Positions 1 to 11,109 of a stretch of DNA of 64,000 nucleotides are shown one piece after another. Positions within the stretch are counted from its first letter, which is position 1. The number at the start of each line of letters is the position of its first letter. Under the pieces are notes generated by a model. The model was not told the DNA's origin and searched no databases. It saw nothing but the letters and a program-made list of their open reading frames with translations. Origin of the DNA: Alphaproteobacteria bacterium (GTDB taxonomy: Bacteria; Pseudomonadota; Alphaproteobacteria; Ferrovibrionales; Ferrovibrionaceae); contig JAGXRD010000007.1 in the NCBI GenBank assembly GCA_018336035.1, forward strand, positions 1 through 64,000, given 5' to 3'. Position numbers and translations under genes: made by a program.

Positions 1-69
1 TTGACCCGGCCATCCACGCCTTACTGTTTGTCCCGGACCGGAACCGTTCTGCAGAACCCTCGCACGTGT

Positions 70-92
70 ATGGCCGGGTCAAGCCCGGCCAT
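70..92. repeat. REP-like palindrome upstream of ureB
   Basis: Arms ATGGCCGGG (70-78) and CCCGGCCAT (84-92) form a perfect 9-bp inverted repeat around a TCAAG loop, followed by GAC. Bases 1-13 (TTGACCCGGCCAT) are the right half of a second copy cut by the window edge, so bases 1-118 look like a REP doublet. Nothing coding is seen in 1-118, so any ureA is separated from ureB by this element. Confidence 0.75.
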
Positions 93-118
93 GACAATGA
101 GGGTGGAAGAGGTGTGCT

Positions 119-424
119 ATGATCCCCGGTGAAATCATCACCCCCGACGGCGAGATCGAACTGAATGCTGGCCGGCCGACCGTGACGCTGGAGATCGCCA
201 ATACCGGCGACCGGCCGATCCAGGTCGGCAGCCATTATCATTTCTTCGAGACCAATCCGGCGCTGACATTCGACCGCGCCAAGGCGCGCGGCATGCGGCT
301 GGATATTCCGGCCGGCACGGCTGTCCGCTTCGAGCCGGGACAAACACGAACCGTCAATCTGGTGTCGTTCGCCGGCAAGCGCGAAGTCTACGGCTTCCGC
401 GCCGACATCATGGGCAAGCTGTAA
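119..424 (+). CDS. ureB: Urease subunit beta
   Basis: 101 residues, full length for a stand-alone bacterial UreB, the small structural subunit of the cytoplasmic nickel urease that hydrolyses urea to ammonia and carbamate. The N-terminus begins with the family-typical MIPGEI and the core holds the [11 protein letters not shown] block (about residues 40-50), both diagnostic. A GAGG stretch lies just before the ATG. The gene is followed after 13 bp by ureC, so the two are translated from one message. The usual partner ureA is not within the 118 bases to the left, where a REP-like palindrome occupies the gap. Identity is seen directly in the protein; the operon extension to the left is inferred. 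Confidence 0.96.
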   Translation: MIPGEIITPDGEIELNAGRPTVTLEIANTGDRPIQVGSHYHFFETNPALTFDRAKARGMRLDIPAGTAVRFEPGQTRTVNLVSFAGKREVYGFRADIMGKL

Positions 425-437
425 GAGGGATGTAGAG

Positions 438-2201
<1,764 letters not shown>

Positions 2202-2230
2202 GGATGCCCGTCATCTACACAGAGAACGTC

Positions 2231-2253
2231 ATGGTCGGGCTTGACCCGACCAT
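2231..2253. repeat. REP-like palindrome between ureC and ureE
   Basis: Arms ATGGTCGGG (2231-2239) and CCCGACCAT (2245-2253) with a CTTGA loop, the same architecture as the copy before ureB but with a compensated arm change (GG/CC to GT/AC). A degenerate half-copy ending in CCCGAGGATGAC follows at about 2300-2312. It fills the 130-bp gap between two genes that are normally adjacent. Confidence 0.75.
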
Positions 2254-2331
2254 CTCGGGCAGGACTGCGAAAGGTCCTCGGCCAAGAATCGTTCCTGGGC
2301 CCGAGGATGACGATCTGTATTGCGAGTGCCC

Positions 2332-2925
2332 ATGCTGAAAGCAACTGAAGTCGTCTCGTCCGGCCGCTGGCCCACACCCGAGCGCCGCGCCACCGTCACC
2401 CTGGCGCATCACGACCGGCATCGCCGCCGCATCCGCCTCACCGCTGATGACGGCACCAGCTTCCTGCTCGATCTGGCGGAAGCCACCGTGCTGCGCCACG
2501 GCGACGGACTGAAACTCGAGAGCGGCGGCTATATCGAAGTGCAGGCGGCGCCGGAACAGCTGATCGAAGTCTCGGCGCCGACGCCCGAACTGCTGGCGCG
2601 GCTCGCCTGGCATCTCGGCAACCGGCATCTGCCGGCCGAAATCCGCGGCGACCGCATCCTGATCCGCGACGACCATGTGATTGTCGACATGCTGAAAGGT
2701 CTCGGCGCGCAGGTGCAGGCGGTAAATGCGCCCTTCGATCCCGAAGGCGGCGCCTACGGCCAACACAATCACGATCCCTCGCATCCCTACGGGCTCGGCT
2801 CGCGCTACGGCAAGCAGGAACATAGCCATGGTGGCCATACCCATGTGCATTCTCATGCCGACGATCCCGGCCATGAGCACGACCACATCGTGGGTCACGG
2901 GCACGACCATGACCACAAGCACTGA
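2332..2925 (+). CDS. ureE: Urease accessory protein UreE (nickel metallochaperone)
   Basis: 197 residues from the ATG at 2332 (in-frame TTG at 2320 and GTG at 2326 are less likely). UreE delivers nickel to the UreF-UreG-apourease complex. The protein has the two UreE domains (about residues 1-75 and 76-145) and a long C-terminal nickel-binding tail from about residue 145, very rich in His with Asp/Glu and ending HGHDHDHKH. The C-terminus is translated in a different frame from the start of ureF, which overlaps it by 17 bp, so the two are probably coupled. The length of the His-rich tail suggests that the protein also stores nickel; this is inference from the family. Confidence 0.93.
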   Translation: MLKATEVVSSGRWPTPERRATVTLAHHDRHRRRIRLTADDGTSFLLDLAEATVLRHGDGLKLESGGYIEVQAAPEQLIEVSAPTPELLARLAWHLGNRHLPAEIRGDRILIRDDHVIVDMLKGLGAQVQAVNAPFDPEGGAYGQHNHDPSHPYGLGSRYGKQEHSHGGHTHVHSHADDPGHEHDHIVGHGHDHDHKH

Positions 2926-3588
2926 ACTGTATCGGCTGCTGGCCTGGTTCTCGCCGAGCTATCCGATCGGTGCCTTTTCCTACAGCCATGGCGTCGAATA
3001 TGCCGTCGAGACTGGCCGGGTGACCAATGTCGCCACGCTCACCCAATGGATCGCGCATATCCTGCGTCATGGTGCCGGCTGGGTCGATGCCGTGCTGCTG
3101 AAGGAAGCGCGCGCCGCCGCCGACGACCTAGCAAGGCTCGATGAACTGGCCGATCTCGCCGCTGCCTGGCGCGGCGCGGCGGAAATGGCGCTGGAAAGCA
3201 CGCAGCAGGGCGGCTCGTATTTGAGCGTCACCCGCGCCGCCTGGGGCCAAACTTCGCAACTCGACGCCTTTGCCGCGCTCCGCGAAGACAAACCGGTGCC
3301 GCTCTGCATCGCCGTCGGCGTAGCGGCTGGCGCGCACGGGCTCAGTGTCGAAACCGTGCTGGGTGCTTACCTGCATGCCTTTGCCGCCAACCTGGTCTCG
3401 GCCGCCGTGCGCCTGATCCCGCTCGGCCAGACCGATGGCCAGCGCACGCTGGCTGCCCTGATGCCGGTGGTCGAGAGCATCGTGCCCTGTGCGCTCGCCT
3501 GTGCCGTGGAAGACTGCGGCACGGCCTCGCCGATGGTCGATCTCACCTCTATGATGCACGAAACCCAGTATACGAGGCTGTTCCGCTC

Positions 3589-3592
<4 letters not shown>
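2909..3592 (+). CDS. ureF: Urease accessory protein UreF
   Basis: 227 residues from the ATG at 2909. A longer reading frame opens at 2726 but its first 61 residues are a frame-shifted read of the ureE His tail, so it is not used. UreF acts with UreD/UreH and UreG in GTP-dependent activation of urease. Typical blocks are seen: [21 protein letters not shown] near the N-terminus (about residues 8-28) and the C-terminal [13 protein letters not shown]. The stop overlaps the ureG start in an ATGA junction, a sign of translational coupling. UreF and UreG are present but no ureD/ureH is found in the window; it probably lies left of ureA. Confidence 0.95.
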
Positions 3593-4200
<608 letters not shown>

Positions 4201-4203
4201 CCG

Positions 4204-4575
4204 ATGTCGAAGCCGGTATTTTCTGATCTCTTCCGACTCTCGGGCCGCCGTAATCGGAAATCCTATTTTATGTTCCTGATCGCGGTGGTCGCCGTTCAAG
4301 TGGGCCTAACCGTAATCGGGGGCGTTGTCAGCGCATCGGACGTTCTTGTCGGCGTGGTTCTGCTGGCGCATTTTATGCTCGCAATTCCTTTCGCTATCGT
4401 GGCGGCGCAGCGCTGTCGGGATTTTGGTTGGACCGGCTGGGCGGTGCTGATCGCGCTGATACCCATCGTCGGCGCGATCTTCGGACTGGCAATTATTTTC
4501 ATTCCCGGCACGCTGGGCCCGAATCGTTATGGCCCCGATCCACTGGGGCCGGAGCCAGTCCCGGCCGCCCATTAA
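4204..4575 (+). CDS. DUF805 family inner-membrane protein
   Basis: 123 residues with an N-terminal LFRLSGRRNRKSYF motif, the signature of the DUF805 family, then three to four hydrophobic segments (about residues 20-42, 45-65 and 78-100) and a Pro-rich hydrophilic C-terminus. The segment AAQRCRDFGWTGW between helices is also typical. The function of the family is unknown. It starts 3 bp after ureG, so it may ride on the urease message, but DUF805 proteins are not known as urease partners and a nickel or urea role would be speculation. Confidence 0.8.
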   Translation: MSKPVFSDLFRLSGRRNRKSYFMFLIAVVAVQVGLTVIGGVVSASDVLVGVVLLAHFMLAIPFAIVAAQRCRDFGWTGWAVLIALIPIVGAIFGLAIIFIPGTLGPNRYGPDPLGPEPVPAAH

Positions 4576-4623
4576 CCTCAAAGGTAATTGTCGGCTTTAC
4601 CTGTCGGGTCTAGGCTGCCCGGC

Positions 4624-5469
4624 ATGAACGAGATGCTGGTGTCTGCACCGGCGCGGACCGCGCGCGCCGCTTTCCCCGACCTGCTGCGGCAGTGGCGCAT
4701 GGAACGCCGCATGAGCCAGCTGGCGCTCGCCACCGAGGCCGGCATTTCCACGCGGCATCTCTGCTTCCTCGAAAAGGGCCGCTCGCAGCCGAGCCGCGAG
4801 ATGGTCGTGCTGCTGGCGAGCGTGCTGGATATCCCGCTGGCGGCGCAGAATGCCCTGCTGATCGCCGCCGGTTTCGCGCCGCTGTTCACCGAAGCCCGGC
4901 TCGATGCGCCGGAGCTTTCCGCGGTGCAGCAGGCGCTGGACTTCATGCTGGCGCAGCAGGAACCTTTCCCGGCGCTGGTCGTCGACGAGGCCTGGAACCT
5001 GCGCCACAGGAATACGGCCGCCACCCGCATCCTCGGCGCGCTGCGGCCGTTCTACACCGTGCCGGCCGAACTGGCGCAGAATGTGATGCATGTGATGTGT
5101 CATCCCGGCGGCATGCGGCGCTTCATGCCGAACTGGCAGGAGTTCACCGCCGCCTATCTGCAGGTGCTGCATCGCGAGGCGACACAGGGCCTGAGCCATG
5201 CCGCCGCAAGACTGCGCGAAGAGCTGCTGCGCTATCCCGACATGCCGGCGGCCTTCGCCAGTCCGCAGATGGACAATCCCGTCGTGCCGATGCAGCTGCG
5301 CATCGGCAAACATGACCTGAGCTTCTTCGTCACGCTGACGACATTTGCGATGCCGCGCGATGTCACTCTGCAGCAGATCAAGATCGAAGGCTTCTTCCCG
5401 GCCGATGACGCCACCGCGCAGCTGGCGCGCAAACTGGCCGCAGAGCCTGAGTTTTCGCTGCTGGATTGA
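4624..5469 (+). CDS. XRE-family transcriptional regulator with MmyB-like ligand domain
   Basis: 281 residues from the ATG at 4624; a 12-residue longer start at 4588 is less likely. An N-terminal helix-turn-helix (about residues 14-68: LLRQWRMERRMSQLALATEAGIS, then RHLCFLEKGRSQPSREMV) is followed by the MmyB-like domain (about residues 95-280), which contains VVDEAWNLRHRNTAA and FMPNWQEFTAAYLQ, usual in this family. Such proteins are one-component repressors or activators, often beside the enzyme genes they control. The ligand is unknown. The downstream NTF2-like gene is 75 bp away on the same strand and could be a target; that is inference. Confidence 0.85.
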   Translation: MNEMLVSAPARTARAAFPDLLRQWRMERRMSQLALATEAGISTRHLCFLEKGRSQPSREMVVLLASVLDIPLAAQNALLIAAGFAPLFTEARLDAPELSAVQQALDFMLAQQEPFPALVVDEAWNLRHRNTAATRILGALRPFYTVPAELAQNVMHVMCHPGGMRRFMPNWQEFTAAYLQVLHREATQGLSHAAARLREELLRYPDMPAAFASPQMDNPVVPMQLRIGKHDLSFFVTLTTFAMPRDVTLQQIKIEGFFPADDATAQLARKLAAEPEFSLLD

Positions 5470-5544
5470 CGCCGCGCGTAATTGCGCCGCTTCCCTCCCA
5501 TCGCCGATACAGAGACATCGGCACCGGAGAAGGGGAGAGGTCTC

Positions 5545-5997
5545 ATGCTGCAGGATACCAGGCTGGTCGCGCTGCGCCGGCTAAATGCCACATTCATCCA
5601 TAATTTCGTCACCAACGATGTGATGTCGCATTCGGCGATCATCCATCCGCGCTTTCTCTGCATCATGCCGGATGGCAGCCGCATGTATCGCGCCGATTAT
5701 CTCGCCTTCTGGGCGACCGGGTTCGATCCCGAGGTGATCACCTACTGGGATTATCGCGATGAGCGGATCGAGATTTTCGACTCCGTCGCCCTGGTCAGCG
5801 CCACCACCTGCTACACGCGGCGCAACGGCGACAGCGCCAAATCCGGCATGACCTTCTATACTGATACCTACATTCTGGAAGACGAGCGCTGGCTGTGCAT
5901 CCAGGCGCAGCTGACCGCGCTGCAGCCGGAGCACTTCCCGCCGGATGACACCGTGATCCGGCGCTATCACCGCGGCAAGCTGACGGAGCAGGTCTGA
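5545..5997 (+). CDS. NTF2-like / SnoaL-fold protein (DUF4440-like)
   Basis: 150 residues from the ATG at 5545, chosen because GGGGAGAGG lies just before it; a frame extension to 5482 has no such site. The pattern (a helix with [28 protein letters not shown], then a YRADYLAFW block, then alternating strands ending [23 protein letters not shown]) matches small cone-shaped NTF2-like proteins of the DUF4440 type. These can be enzymes, binding proteins or scaffolds, so no reaction can be named. It follows the MmyB-type regulator. Confidence 0.65.
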   Translation: MLQDTRLVALRRLNATFIHNFVTNDVMSHSAIIHPRFLCIMPDGSRMYRADYLAFWATGFDPEVITYWDYRDERIEIFDSVALVSATTCYTRRNGDSAKSGMTFYTDTYILEDERWLCIQAQLTALQPEHFPPDDTVIRRYHRGKLTEQV

Positions 5998-6086
5998 ACG
6001 CGACCCAACCTGCTGCCTCCGCAATTCGGACGGCTTGAAGCCGGCCGCATCCCGCGCGTATCCTTCCCGCAAACAAGGGAGGACAC

Positions 6087-6755
6087 ATGCCGGACAAGGC
6101 CATCGAAAAGCTGACCGAGCGCACCGCTGCGCTGGACGCCATCCTGACCCGCAGCCCGGTCATCCCGGTGCTGGTGGTGGAAGACGCCGCGCAGGCCGTG
6201 CCGCTGGCCCGGGCGCTGATCGCCGGCGGCATTCCGGTGCTGGAAATCACCCTGCGCTCGGCGGCGGCCCTGGACGCCATCCAGCGCATCGCCGCCGAGG
6301 TGCCCGACGCCGTGGTCGGCGCCGGCACCGTGCTCAATCCGGCGCAGTTCGCCGCCGCCCAGCTGGCCGGGGCGAAATTCGTCATCTCGCCCGGCGCCAC
6401 CGAGGCGCTGTATTACACCGCCAAGGATACCGGCCTGCCCTATCTGCCGGCGGTCGCCACAGCATCCGAAGTGATGCGCGCCATGGAGCAGGGCTTCCTG
6501 CGCGCCAAATTCTTCCCGGCTGAATCCTCGGGCGGCATCGGTGCGCTGAAAGGTTTCGGCGGACCCTTCCCGGAGATGAAATTCTGCCCGACCGGCGGCA
6601 TCACCGAAGCCAACCTGCGCAGCTACACGTCCTTGCCCAATGTGTTCGCCGCCGGCGGTTCCTGGCTGGCGCCGAAGGAGCTGCTGCAAAAGGGCGACTG
6701 GGCCGGGATTACGGCGATTGCGAAAAAAGCCGTCCAGATCGCGAAAGGACAATAG
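6087..6755 (+). CDS. eda: KDPG/KHG aldolase
   Basis: 222 residues. It cleaves 2-keto-3-deoxy-6-phosphogluconate to pyruvate and glyceraldehyde 3-phosphate (Entner-Doudoroff) and can act on 4-hydroxy-2-oxoglutarate. The class I aldolase residues are E53 (VLEITLRS) and the Schiff-base K141 (RAKFFPAE), and the phosphate site is in FCPTGGI. A GGGAGGA ribosome site lies before the ATG. It is followed after 2 bp by a DUF1272 gene and then glpK. edd and zwf are not in the window, so whether the main pathway or hydroxyproline-type substrates are meant cannot be told. Confidence 0.93.
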   Translation: MPDKAIEKLTERTAALDAILTRSPVIPVLVVEDAAQAVPLARALIAGGIPVLEITLRSAAALDAIQRIAAEVPDAVVGAGTVLNPAQFAAAQLAGAKFVISPGATEALYYTAKDTGLPYLPAVATASEVMRAMEQGFLRAKFFPAESSGGIGALKGFGGPFPEMKFCPTGGITEANLRSYTSLPNVFAAGGSWLAPKELLQKGDWAGITAIAKKAVQIAKGQ

Positions 6756-6757
6756 CC

Positions 6758-7009
6758 ATGCTCGAGCTGCGCCCGAACTGCGAATGCTGCAACCGCGACC
6801 TGCCGCCGGAGTCAGACCTGGCGCGGATCTGCACCTTTGAATGCACCTTCTGCGCCGACTGTGCCGACAATATTCTGAACGGCCGCTGCCCGAACTGCAC
6901 CGGCAATCTGGTGGCGCGACCGATCCGCCCGGCGTCGAAGCTGGTGAAATTCCCTGCCAGCAGCAAACGCGTGTTCAAGGCCGAAGGCTGCGCCCAGGCT
7001 GCTGAGTAG
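6758..7009 (+). CDS. DUF1272 zinc-ribbon-like protein
   Basis: 83 residues. The first 60 match DUF1272: LRPNCECCNRDLPPES, then ICTFECTFCADC and RCPNCTGNLVARPIRP. At least eight cysteines in C-x-C-C, C-x-x-C and C-x-x-C pairs suggest bound zinc. The function is unknown. It starts 2 bp after eda and sits 24 bp before glpK, so it is probably on one transcript with both. Confidence 0.85.
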   Translation: MLELRPNCECCNRDLPPESDLARICTFECTFCADCADNILNGRCPNCTGNLVARPIRPASKLVKFPASSKRVFKAEGCAQAAE

Positions 7010-7033
7010 AATGGCAGCTGAGTAAATAGCGAC

Positions 7034-8518
7034 ATGGCAAAATACATCCTTGCCATCGACCAGGGCACGACCTCCAGCCGCGCCATCGTTTTCAATGCGT
7101 CCGGTCTGCCGGTCGCCACCGCGCAGAAGGAACTGACGCAGCATTATCCTTCTGACGGCTGGGTCGAGCATGATGCCGAGGAAATCTGGCGCGATGTGCA
7201 GAGCCTGATGCGCGAGGCGGTCGCCAAGGCCGGTTTGCGCGGCAGCGACATTGCCGGTATCGGGATTACCAATCAGCGCGAAACCACCGTGGTGTGGGAG
7301 CGCGACGGCGGTCGCCCGATCCATCGCGCCATCGTCTGGCAGGATCGCCGTACGGCGGAACTCTGCCGCCAGAAGGTCGCGGATGGCCTCGGTAATGTCG
7401 TGCAGCAGAAAACCGGCCTGCTGATCGACAGTTATTTCTCCGCCACCAAAATCGCCTGGCTGCTCGATCATGTGCCCGGCGCGCGCGCGCGGGCCGAGAA
7501 GGGCGACCTCTGCTTCGGCACCATCGACAGCTACCTGCTGTTCCGCCTCACGGGTGGAAAAGTCCATGCGACGGATGCCACCAATGCTTCGCGCACCATG
7601 CTGTTCGATATCGTGGCACAGGACTGGGATGAGCTGCTGCTGAAGATTTTCAACGTGCCGGCGGCGATGCTGCCCAGAGTGCTGGATTGCAGCGGCGAAT
7701 TCGGTGTCGCGTCTGCCGATATCCTCGGCCATGCGGTTCCTGTGACCGGCATTGCCGGCGACCAGCAGGCTGCCACTTTCGGTCAGGCCTGTTTCCAGCC
7801 CGGCATGGTGAAATCCACCTACGGCACCGGCTGTTTCGCGCTGGTCAATATCGGCGACAGGCCGGTGCAGTCGAACAACCGCCTGCTCACCACGGTGGCC
7901 TATCGTCTGAACGGCAAGACGACTTACGCGCTGGAAGGCTCGATCTTCGTTGCCGGTGCCGCCGTGAAATGGCTGCGCGACGGATTGCAGATCGTCGAGG
8001 GCGCGGCCGAGACCGCCACGCTGGCAGCCCAGGTGCCAGAGAATCACGGCGTCTATCTGGTGCCGGCCTTTGTCGGCCTCGGCGCGCCCTACTGGGACCC
8101 GGATGCGCGTGGCGCCATCCTTGGCCTCACGCTCGATGCCGGGCGGGCGCATATCGCACGCGCCACGCTGGAATCGGTCGGCTACCAGACGCGCGACCTC
8201 ACGGCGGCGATGAAGGCCGATGGCGCGCCTTCGCCGGCCGCGATCCGCGTCGATGGTGGCATGGTGGCGAATGACTGGCTCTGCCAGTTCCTCGCCGACA
8301 TGCTGGATGTTGCGGTCGAACGCCCGCGCGTGATCGAGACCACCGCGCTGGGTGCCGCCTATCTCGCCGGCCTGGCCACCGGCGTCTATGCCGGGCTCGA
8401 TGCGGTCGCCTATGGCTGGCATTGTGAACGACGCTTCGAGCCGCGCATGAATGCGGCGACCCGCGCGCAGCTTTATGCCGGCTGGCAAAAGGCTGTGCAG
8501 CGCGTCCTGACGCGCTGA
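7034..8518 (+). CDS. glpK: Glycerol kinase
   Basis: 494 residues, full length. It phosphorylates glycerol with ATP to glycerol 3-phosphate in the cytoplasm. FGGY-family marks are clear: the N-terminal [26 protein letters not shown] with [15 protein letters not shown] (the substrate site), [21 protein letters not shown], and the C-terminal [11 protein letters not shown] and [14 protein letters not shown]. No glpF or glpD is adjacent. The stop codon overlaps the left arm of an 8-bp inverted repeat (8518-8546). Confidence 0.97.
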   Translation: MAKYILAIDQGTTSSRAIVFNASGLPVATAQKELTQHYPSDGWVEHDAEEIWRDVQSLMREAVAKAGLRGSDIAGIGITNQRETTVVWERDGGRPIHRAIVWQDRRTAELCRQKVADGLGNVVQQKTGLLIDSYFSATKIAWLLDHVPGARARAEKGDLCFGTIDSYLLFRLTGGKVHATDATNASRTMLFDIVAQDWDELLLKIFNVPAAMLPRVLDCSGEFGVASADILGHAVPVTGIAGDQQAATFGQACFQPGMVKSTYGTGCFALVNIGDRPVQSNNRLLTTVAYRLNGKTTYALEGSIFVAGAAVKWLRDGLQIVEGAAETATLAAQVPENHGVYLVPAFVGLGAPYWDPDARGAILGLTLDAGRAHIARATLESVGYQTRDLTAAMKADGAPSPAAIRVDGGMVANDWLCQFLADMLDVAVERPRVIETTALGAAYLAGLATGVYAGLDAVAYGWHCERRFEPRMNAATRAQLYAGWQKAVQRVLTR

Positions 8519-8546
8519 CAAGTACTATAAATGTTCTCGTACTTGT
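8518..8546. repeat. Inverted repeat at the end of glpK
   Basis: ACAAGTAC (8518-8525) and GTACTTGT (8539-8546) form a perfect 8-bp inverted repeat with a 13-nt AT-rich spacer. It starts on the last base of the glpK stop codon. There is no T-run after it, so it is not a standard intrinsic terminator; it may be a weak terminator, an mRNA end stabiliser or a protein site. Confidence 0.55.
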
Positions 8547-8603
8547 GATAATATGCTGGCCGCTGCCGATTTCTGGCAGCCGCCGGTCATCCGGCGTCCG
8601 GAT

Positions 8604-8704
8604 TAGACCTGAGTCGAACCCGGATAGACCTGACTCGGTACCGAATAGACCTGAGTCAGCACCAAATGGACCTGAGTCCGCATGAAACGGACCTCTGTCC
8701 GCAT
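8604..8704. repeat. Five helically phased 21-bp direct repeats
   Basis: A 12-nt core (consensus YRGACCTGAGTC) begins at 8604, 8625, 8646, 8667 and 8688, exactly 21 bp apart each time. Each core is a small dyad, GAC-N4-GTC, sharpest in units 4 and 5 (GGAC-N4-GTCC). Flanking bases are less conserved. The exact spacing of two helical turns puts all cores on the same DNA face. Sequence and period are seen directly; a regulatory role is inferred. Confidence 0.8.
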
Positions 8705-8916
8705 CGGGCAGGCCATTGCCAGCGCGAAATCCGTGCGCGGAGCGCACGCTTTATGACCCCGCGGGTAGCTGCGGCAAATCGCACGGTTTGCAGTGCGGCG
8801 CTGCCCGTTGCGCCGCTAATACCCGTATGCTAACTAAACGCGGCTTTCGCGCCGGGGGGGCCGTAAAAAAGCTATAGTCTCCCCGAAAATTCCTTAAGTC
8901 GGTCAATGTCTTAAGA

Positions 8917-8971
8917 GGAGCGCCGGAGGGCTGGCCGCAACTGCATGCGGCGAGTCCGGTCCCGACGCTCC
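8917..8971 (+). promoter_or_regulatory. Structured leader hairpin upstream of atpH
   Basis: Three stacked helices can be paired by eye: GGAGCG (8917-8922) with CGCTCC (8966-8971), CCGGA (8923-8927) with TCCGG (8955-8959), and GCCGCA (8934-8939) with TGCGGC (8946-8951), closed by a 6-nt loop. This 17-bp rod ends 25 nt before the GTG of atpH and would be in the 5' leader if transcription starts after TATAGT at 8873. No Rfam family is recognised. Confidence 0.55.
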
Positions 8972-8996
8972 GGTCCATGAAGAAGAAGGGGCTTTC

Positions 8997-9557
8997 GTGG
9001 CTCAGGAATCCTCGCTCGTTACCGGCATTGCCGGCCGTTACGCGACAGCGCTGTTCGATCTGGCGCGTGACGCCGGTCAGCTCGACTCTGTCGCCAAGGA
9101 TCTCGATCAGCTCTCGGCCATGCTGGCCGACTCGGCCGATCTCGTCCGTCTGGTCCGCTCGCCGGTCTTCAGCCGCGAAGACCAGGCCCGGGCGATCGCC
9201 GCCGTCGCCGAAAAGGCCGGCATGAGCGATCTGGTGCGCCGTTTCCTCGGCGTCGCTGCTGCCAACCGCCGCCTCTTCGTGCTGGCCGATGTGATCGCCG
9301 GCTTCAAGAAGCTGCTCAGCCATCATCGCGGCGAAGCGCTGGCCGAAGTCGTCTCGGCCGTGGCGCTGAACGATGCCCAGCTCGCCCAGATCAAGTCTTC
9401 GTTGTCGTCGGCCACCGCCGGCAATGTCGTGATCAACGCCAAGGTCGATCCCTCGCTGATCGGCGGCCTGATCGTCAAATTCGGATCGCGCATGATCGAT
9501 GCGTCGGTCCAAACCAAGCTCAATAATCTGAAGACCGCCATGAAAGGTGTTGCGTGA
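8997..9557 (+). CDS. atpH: F1F0 ATP synthase subunit delta
   Basis: 186 residues from a GTG at 8997 preceded by AAGGGG. The delta (OSCP) subunit clamps the F1 head to the peripheral stalk. The N-terminal helical domain begins [21 protein letters not shown] and the C-terminal part holds [30 protein letters not shown] in slightly varied form (INAKVD), both typical. It opens the F1 operon; its TGA overlaps the ATG of atpA by one base. As in most alphaproteobacteria the F0 genes (atpB, E, F) are not here. Confidence 0.95.
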   Translation: MAQESSLVTGIAGRYATALFDLARDAGQLDSVAKDLDQLSAMLADSADLVRLVRSPVFSREDQARAIAAVAEKAGMSDLVRRFLGVAAANRRLFVLADVIAGFKKLLSHHRGEALAEVVSAVALNDAQLAQIKSSLSSATAGNVVINAKVDPSLIGGLIVKFGSRMIDASVQTKLNNLKTAMKGVA

Positions 9558-11083
9558 TGGATATCCGCGCCGCAGAGATTTCTGAAATCCTGAAGAGCCA
9601 GATCAAGAATTTCGGCGCCGAAGCCGAAGTTTCGGAAGTGGGTCAGGTTCTGTCCATCGGCGACGGCATCGCCCGCGTCCATGGCCTCGACAAGGTCCAG
9701 GCCGGTGAGATGGTCGAGTTCCCGGGTGGCGTGAAGGGCATGGCCCTGAACCTGGAAACCGACAATGTCGGCGTCGTGATCTTCGGTGAAGATCGCGGCA
9801 TCAAGGAAGGCGACACCGTCAAGCGTACCGGCGCCATCGTTGACGTGCCGGTCGGCAAGGGCCTGCTCGGCCGCGTTGTCGACGCGCTCGGCAACCCGAT
9901 CGACGGCAAGGGCCCGCTCAAGGACGTCACCCGCGCCCGCGTGGAAGTGAAGGCCCCGGGCATCATCCCGCGCAAGTCGGTGCATGAGCCGATGCAGACC
10001 GGCCTGAAGGCGCTCGACGCCCTGGTGCCCGTCGGCCGCGGCCAGCGCGAACTGATCATCGGCGATCGCCAGACCGGCAAGACCGCCGTCGCGATCGACG
10101 CGATCCTGAACCAGAAGGCCACCAACGCCGGCGACGACAAGAAGAAGCTGTTCTGCATCTACGTCGCCATCGGCCAGAAGCGTTCGACGGTGGCCCAGGT
10201 CGTGAAGACCCTGGAAGAAGCCGGCGCGATGGAATACTCGATCGTTGTCGCCGCGACGGCTTCCGAGCCGGCGCCGCTGCAGTTCCTGGCGCCCTACACG
10301 GGCTGCGCCATGGGCGAGTATTTCCGCGACAACGGCATGCATGCCGTGATCGTGTATGACGATCTGTCCAAGCAGGCCGTCGCCTACCGCCAGATGTCGC
10401 TGCTGCTGCGCCGTCCGCCGGGCCGCGAAGCCTATCCGGGCGACGTCTTCTACATCCATTCGCGCCTGCTCGAGCGCGCCGCCAAGATGAACGACAAGAT
10501 GGGCGCAGGTTCGCTGACCGCCCTGCCGGTCATCGAAACCCAGGCGGGCGACGTGTCGGCTTACATCCCGACCAACGTCATCTCGATCACCGACGGCCAG
10601 ATCTTCCTGGAAACCGAACTCTTCTATAAGGGCATCCGCCCGGCGATCAACGTCGGCCTGTCGGTGTCGCGCGTCGGTTCGGCCGCCCAGATCAAGGCGA
10701 TGAAGCAGGTTGCCGGCTCGATCAAGCTGGAACTCGCGCAGTATCGCGAAATGGCCGCCTTCGCCCAGTTCGGTTCGGATCTCGATCCGGCGACCCAGCG
10801 CCTGCTGAACCGCGGCGCGCGTCTGACCGAGCTGCTGAAGCAGCCGCAGTACCAGCCGCTGCCGGTCGAAGAGCAGGTCGTCTCGATCTATGCTGGCGTG
10901 AAGGGTTATCTCGACAAGCTGCCAGTCGCCCAGGTCGGTCGCTTCGAGCAGACCCTGCTGAGCACGATCAAGTCGAAGAACGCTGACATCCTGTCGGGCA
11001 TCCGCGAACAGCAGGCCCTGACCCCGGATCTGGAAGCCAAGCTGAAGGCCGTGCTCGAAGAGCTGGCCAAGACCTTCGCCTGA
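9557..11083 (+). CDS. atpA: F1F0 ATP synthase subunit alpha
   Basis: 508 residues from the ATG at 9557 (a GTG one codon earlier lies inside the atpH end). It forms the non-catalytic nucleotide sites of the F1 hexamer. The Walker A motif GDRQTGKT is at residues 169-176, and the C-terminal half carries the family signature [14 protein letters not shown]. Length and blocks are normal. It is the second gene of atpHAGDC. Confidence 0.98.
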   Translation: MDIRAAEISEILKSQIKNFGAEAEVSEVGQVLSIGDGIARVHGLDKVQAGEMVEFPGGVKGMALNLETDNVGVVIFGEDRGIKEGDTVKRTGAIVDVPVGKGLLGRVVDALGNPIDGKGPLKDVTRARVEVKAPGIIPRKSVHEPMQTGLKALDALVPVGRGQRELIIGDRQTGKTAVAIDAILNQKATNAGDDKKKLFCIYVAIGQKRSTVAQVVKTLEEAGAMEYSIVVAATASEPAPLQFLAPYTGCAMGEYFRDNGMHAVIVYDDLSKQAVAYRQMSLLLRRPPGREAYPGDVFYIHSRLLERAAKMNDKMGAGSLTALPVIETQAGDVSAYIPTNVISITDGQIFLETELFYKGIRPAINVGLSVSRVGSAAQIKAMKQVAGSIKLELAQYREMAAFAQFGSDLDPATQRLLNRGARLTELLKQPQYQPLPVEEQVVSIYAGVKGYLDKLPVAQVGRFEQTLLSTIKSKNADILSGIREQQALTPDLEAKLKAVLEELAKTFA

Positions 11084-11109
11084 ACCGCTTGAACCAAGGG
11101 TAGAGCTTC

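Larger units (their letters stand above)
8519..8996. other. 478-bp intergenic region between glpK and the atp operon
   Basis: No supportable gene is seen on either strand. From left to right it holds the glpK-end inverted repeat, five 21-bp direct repeats (8604-8704), about 170 bp without obvious structure, a -10-like TATAGT (8873-8878) with no clear -35, two CTTAAG palindromes (about 8893 and 8910) and a long hairpin (8917-8971) ahead of the atpH start. A minus-strand frame through the repeats is only a read of the 21-bp periodicity. Confidence 0.8.

Noticed and set aside
2726-2908. Long N-terminal extension of UreF
   Set aside because: It is a frame-shifted read of the His-rich end of ureE and lacks similarity to UreF.
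6812-8521. 569-codon minus-strand frame opposite the DUF1272 gene and glpK
   Set aside because: Shadow of glpK; no ribosome site and no domain.
8199-8747. Minus-strand frame with a seven-residue repeat (ADSGPFG type)
   Set aside because: The peptide repeat is just the 21-bp DNA repeat translated; the rest is antisense to glpK.
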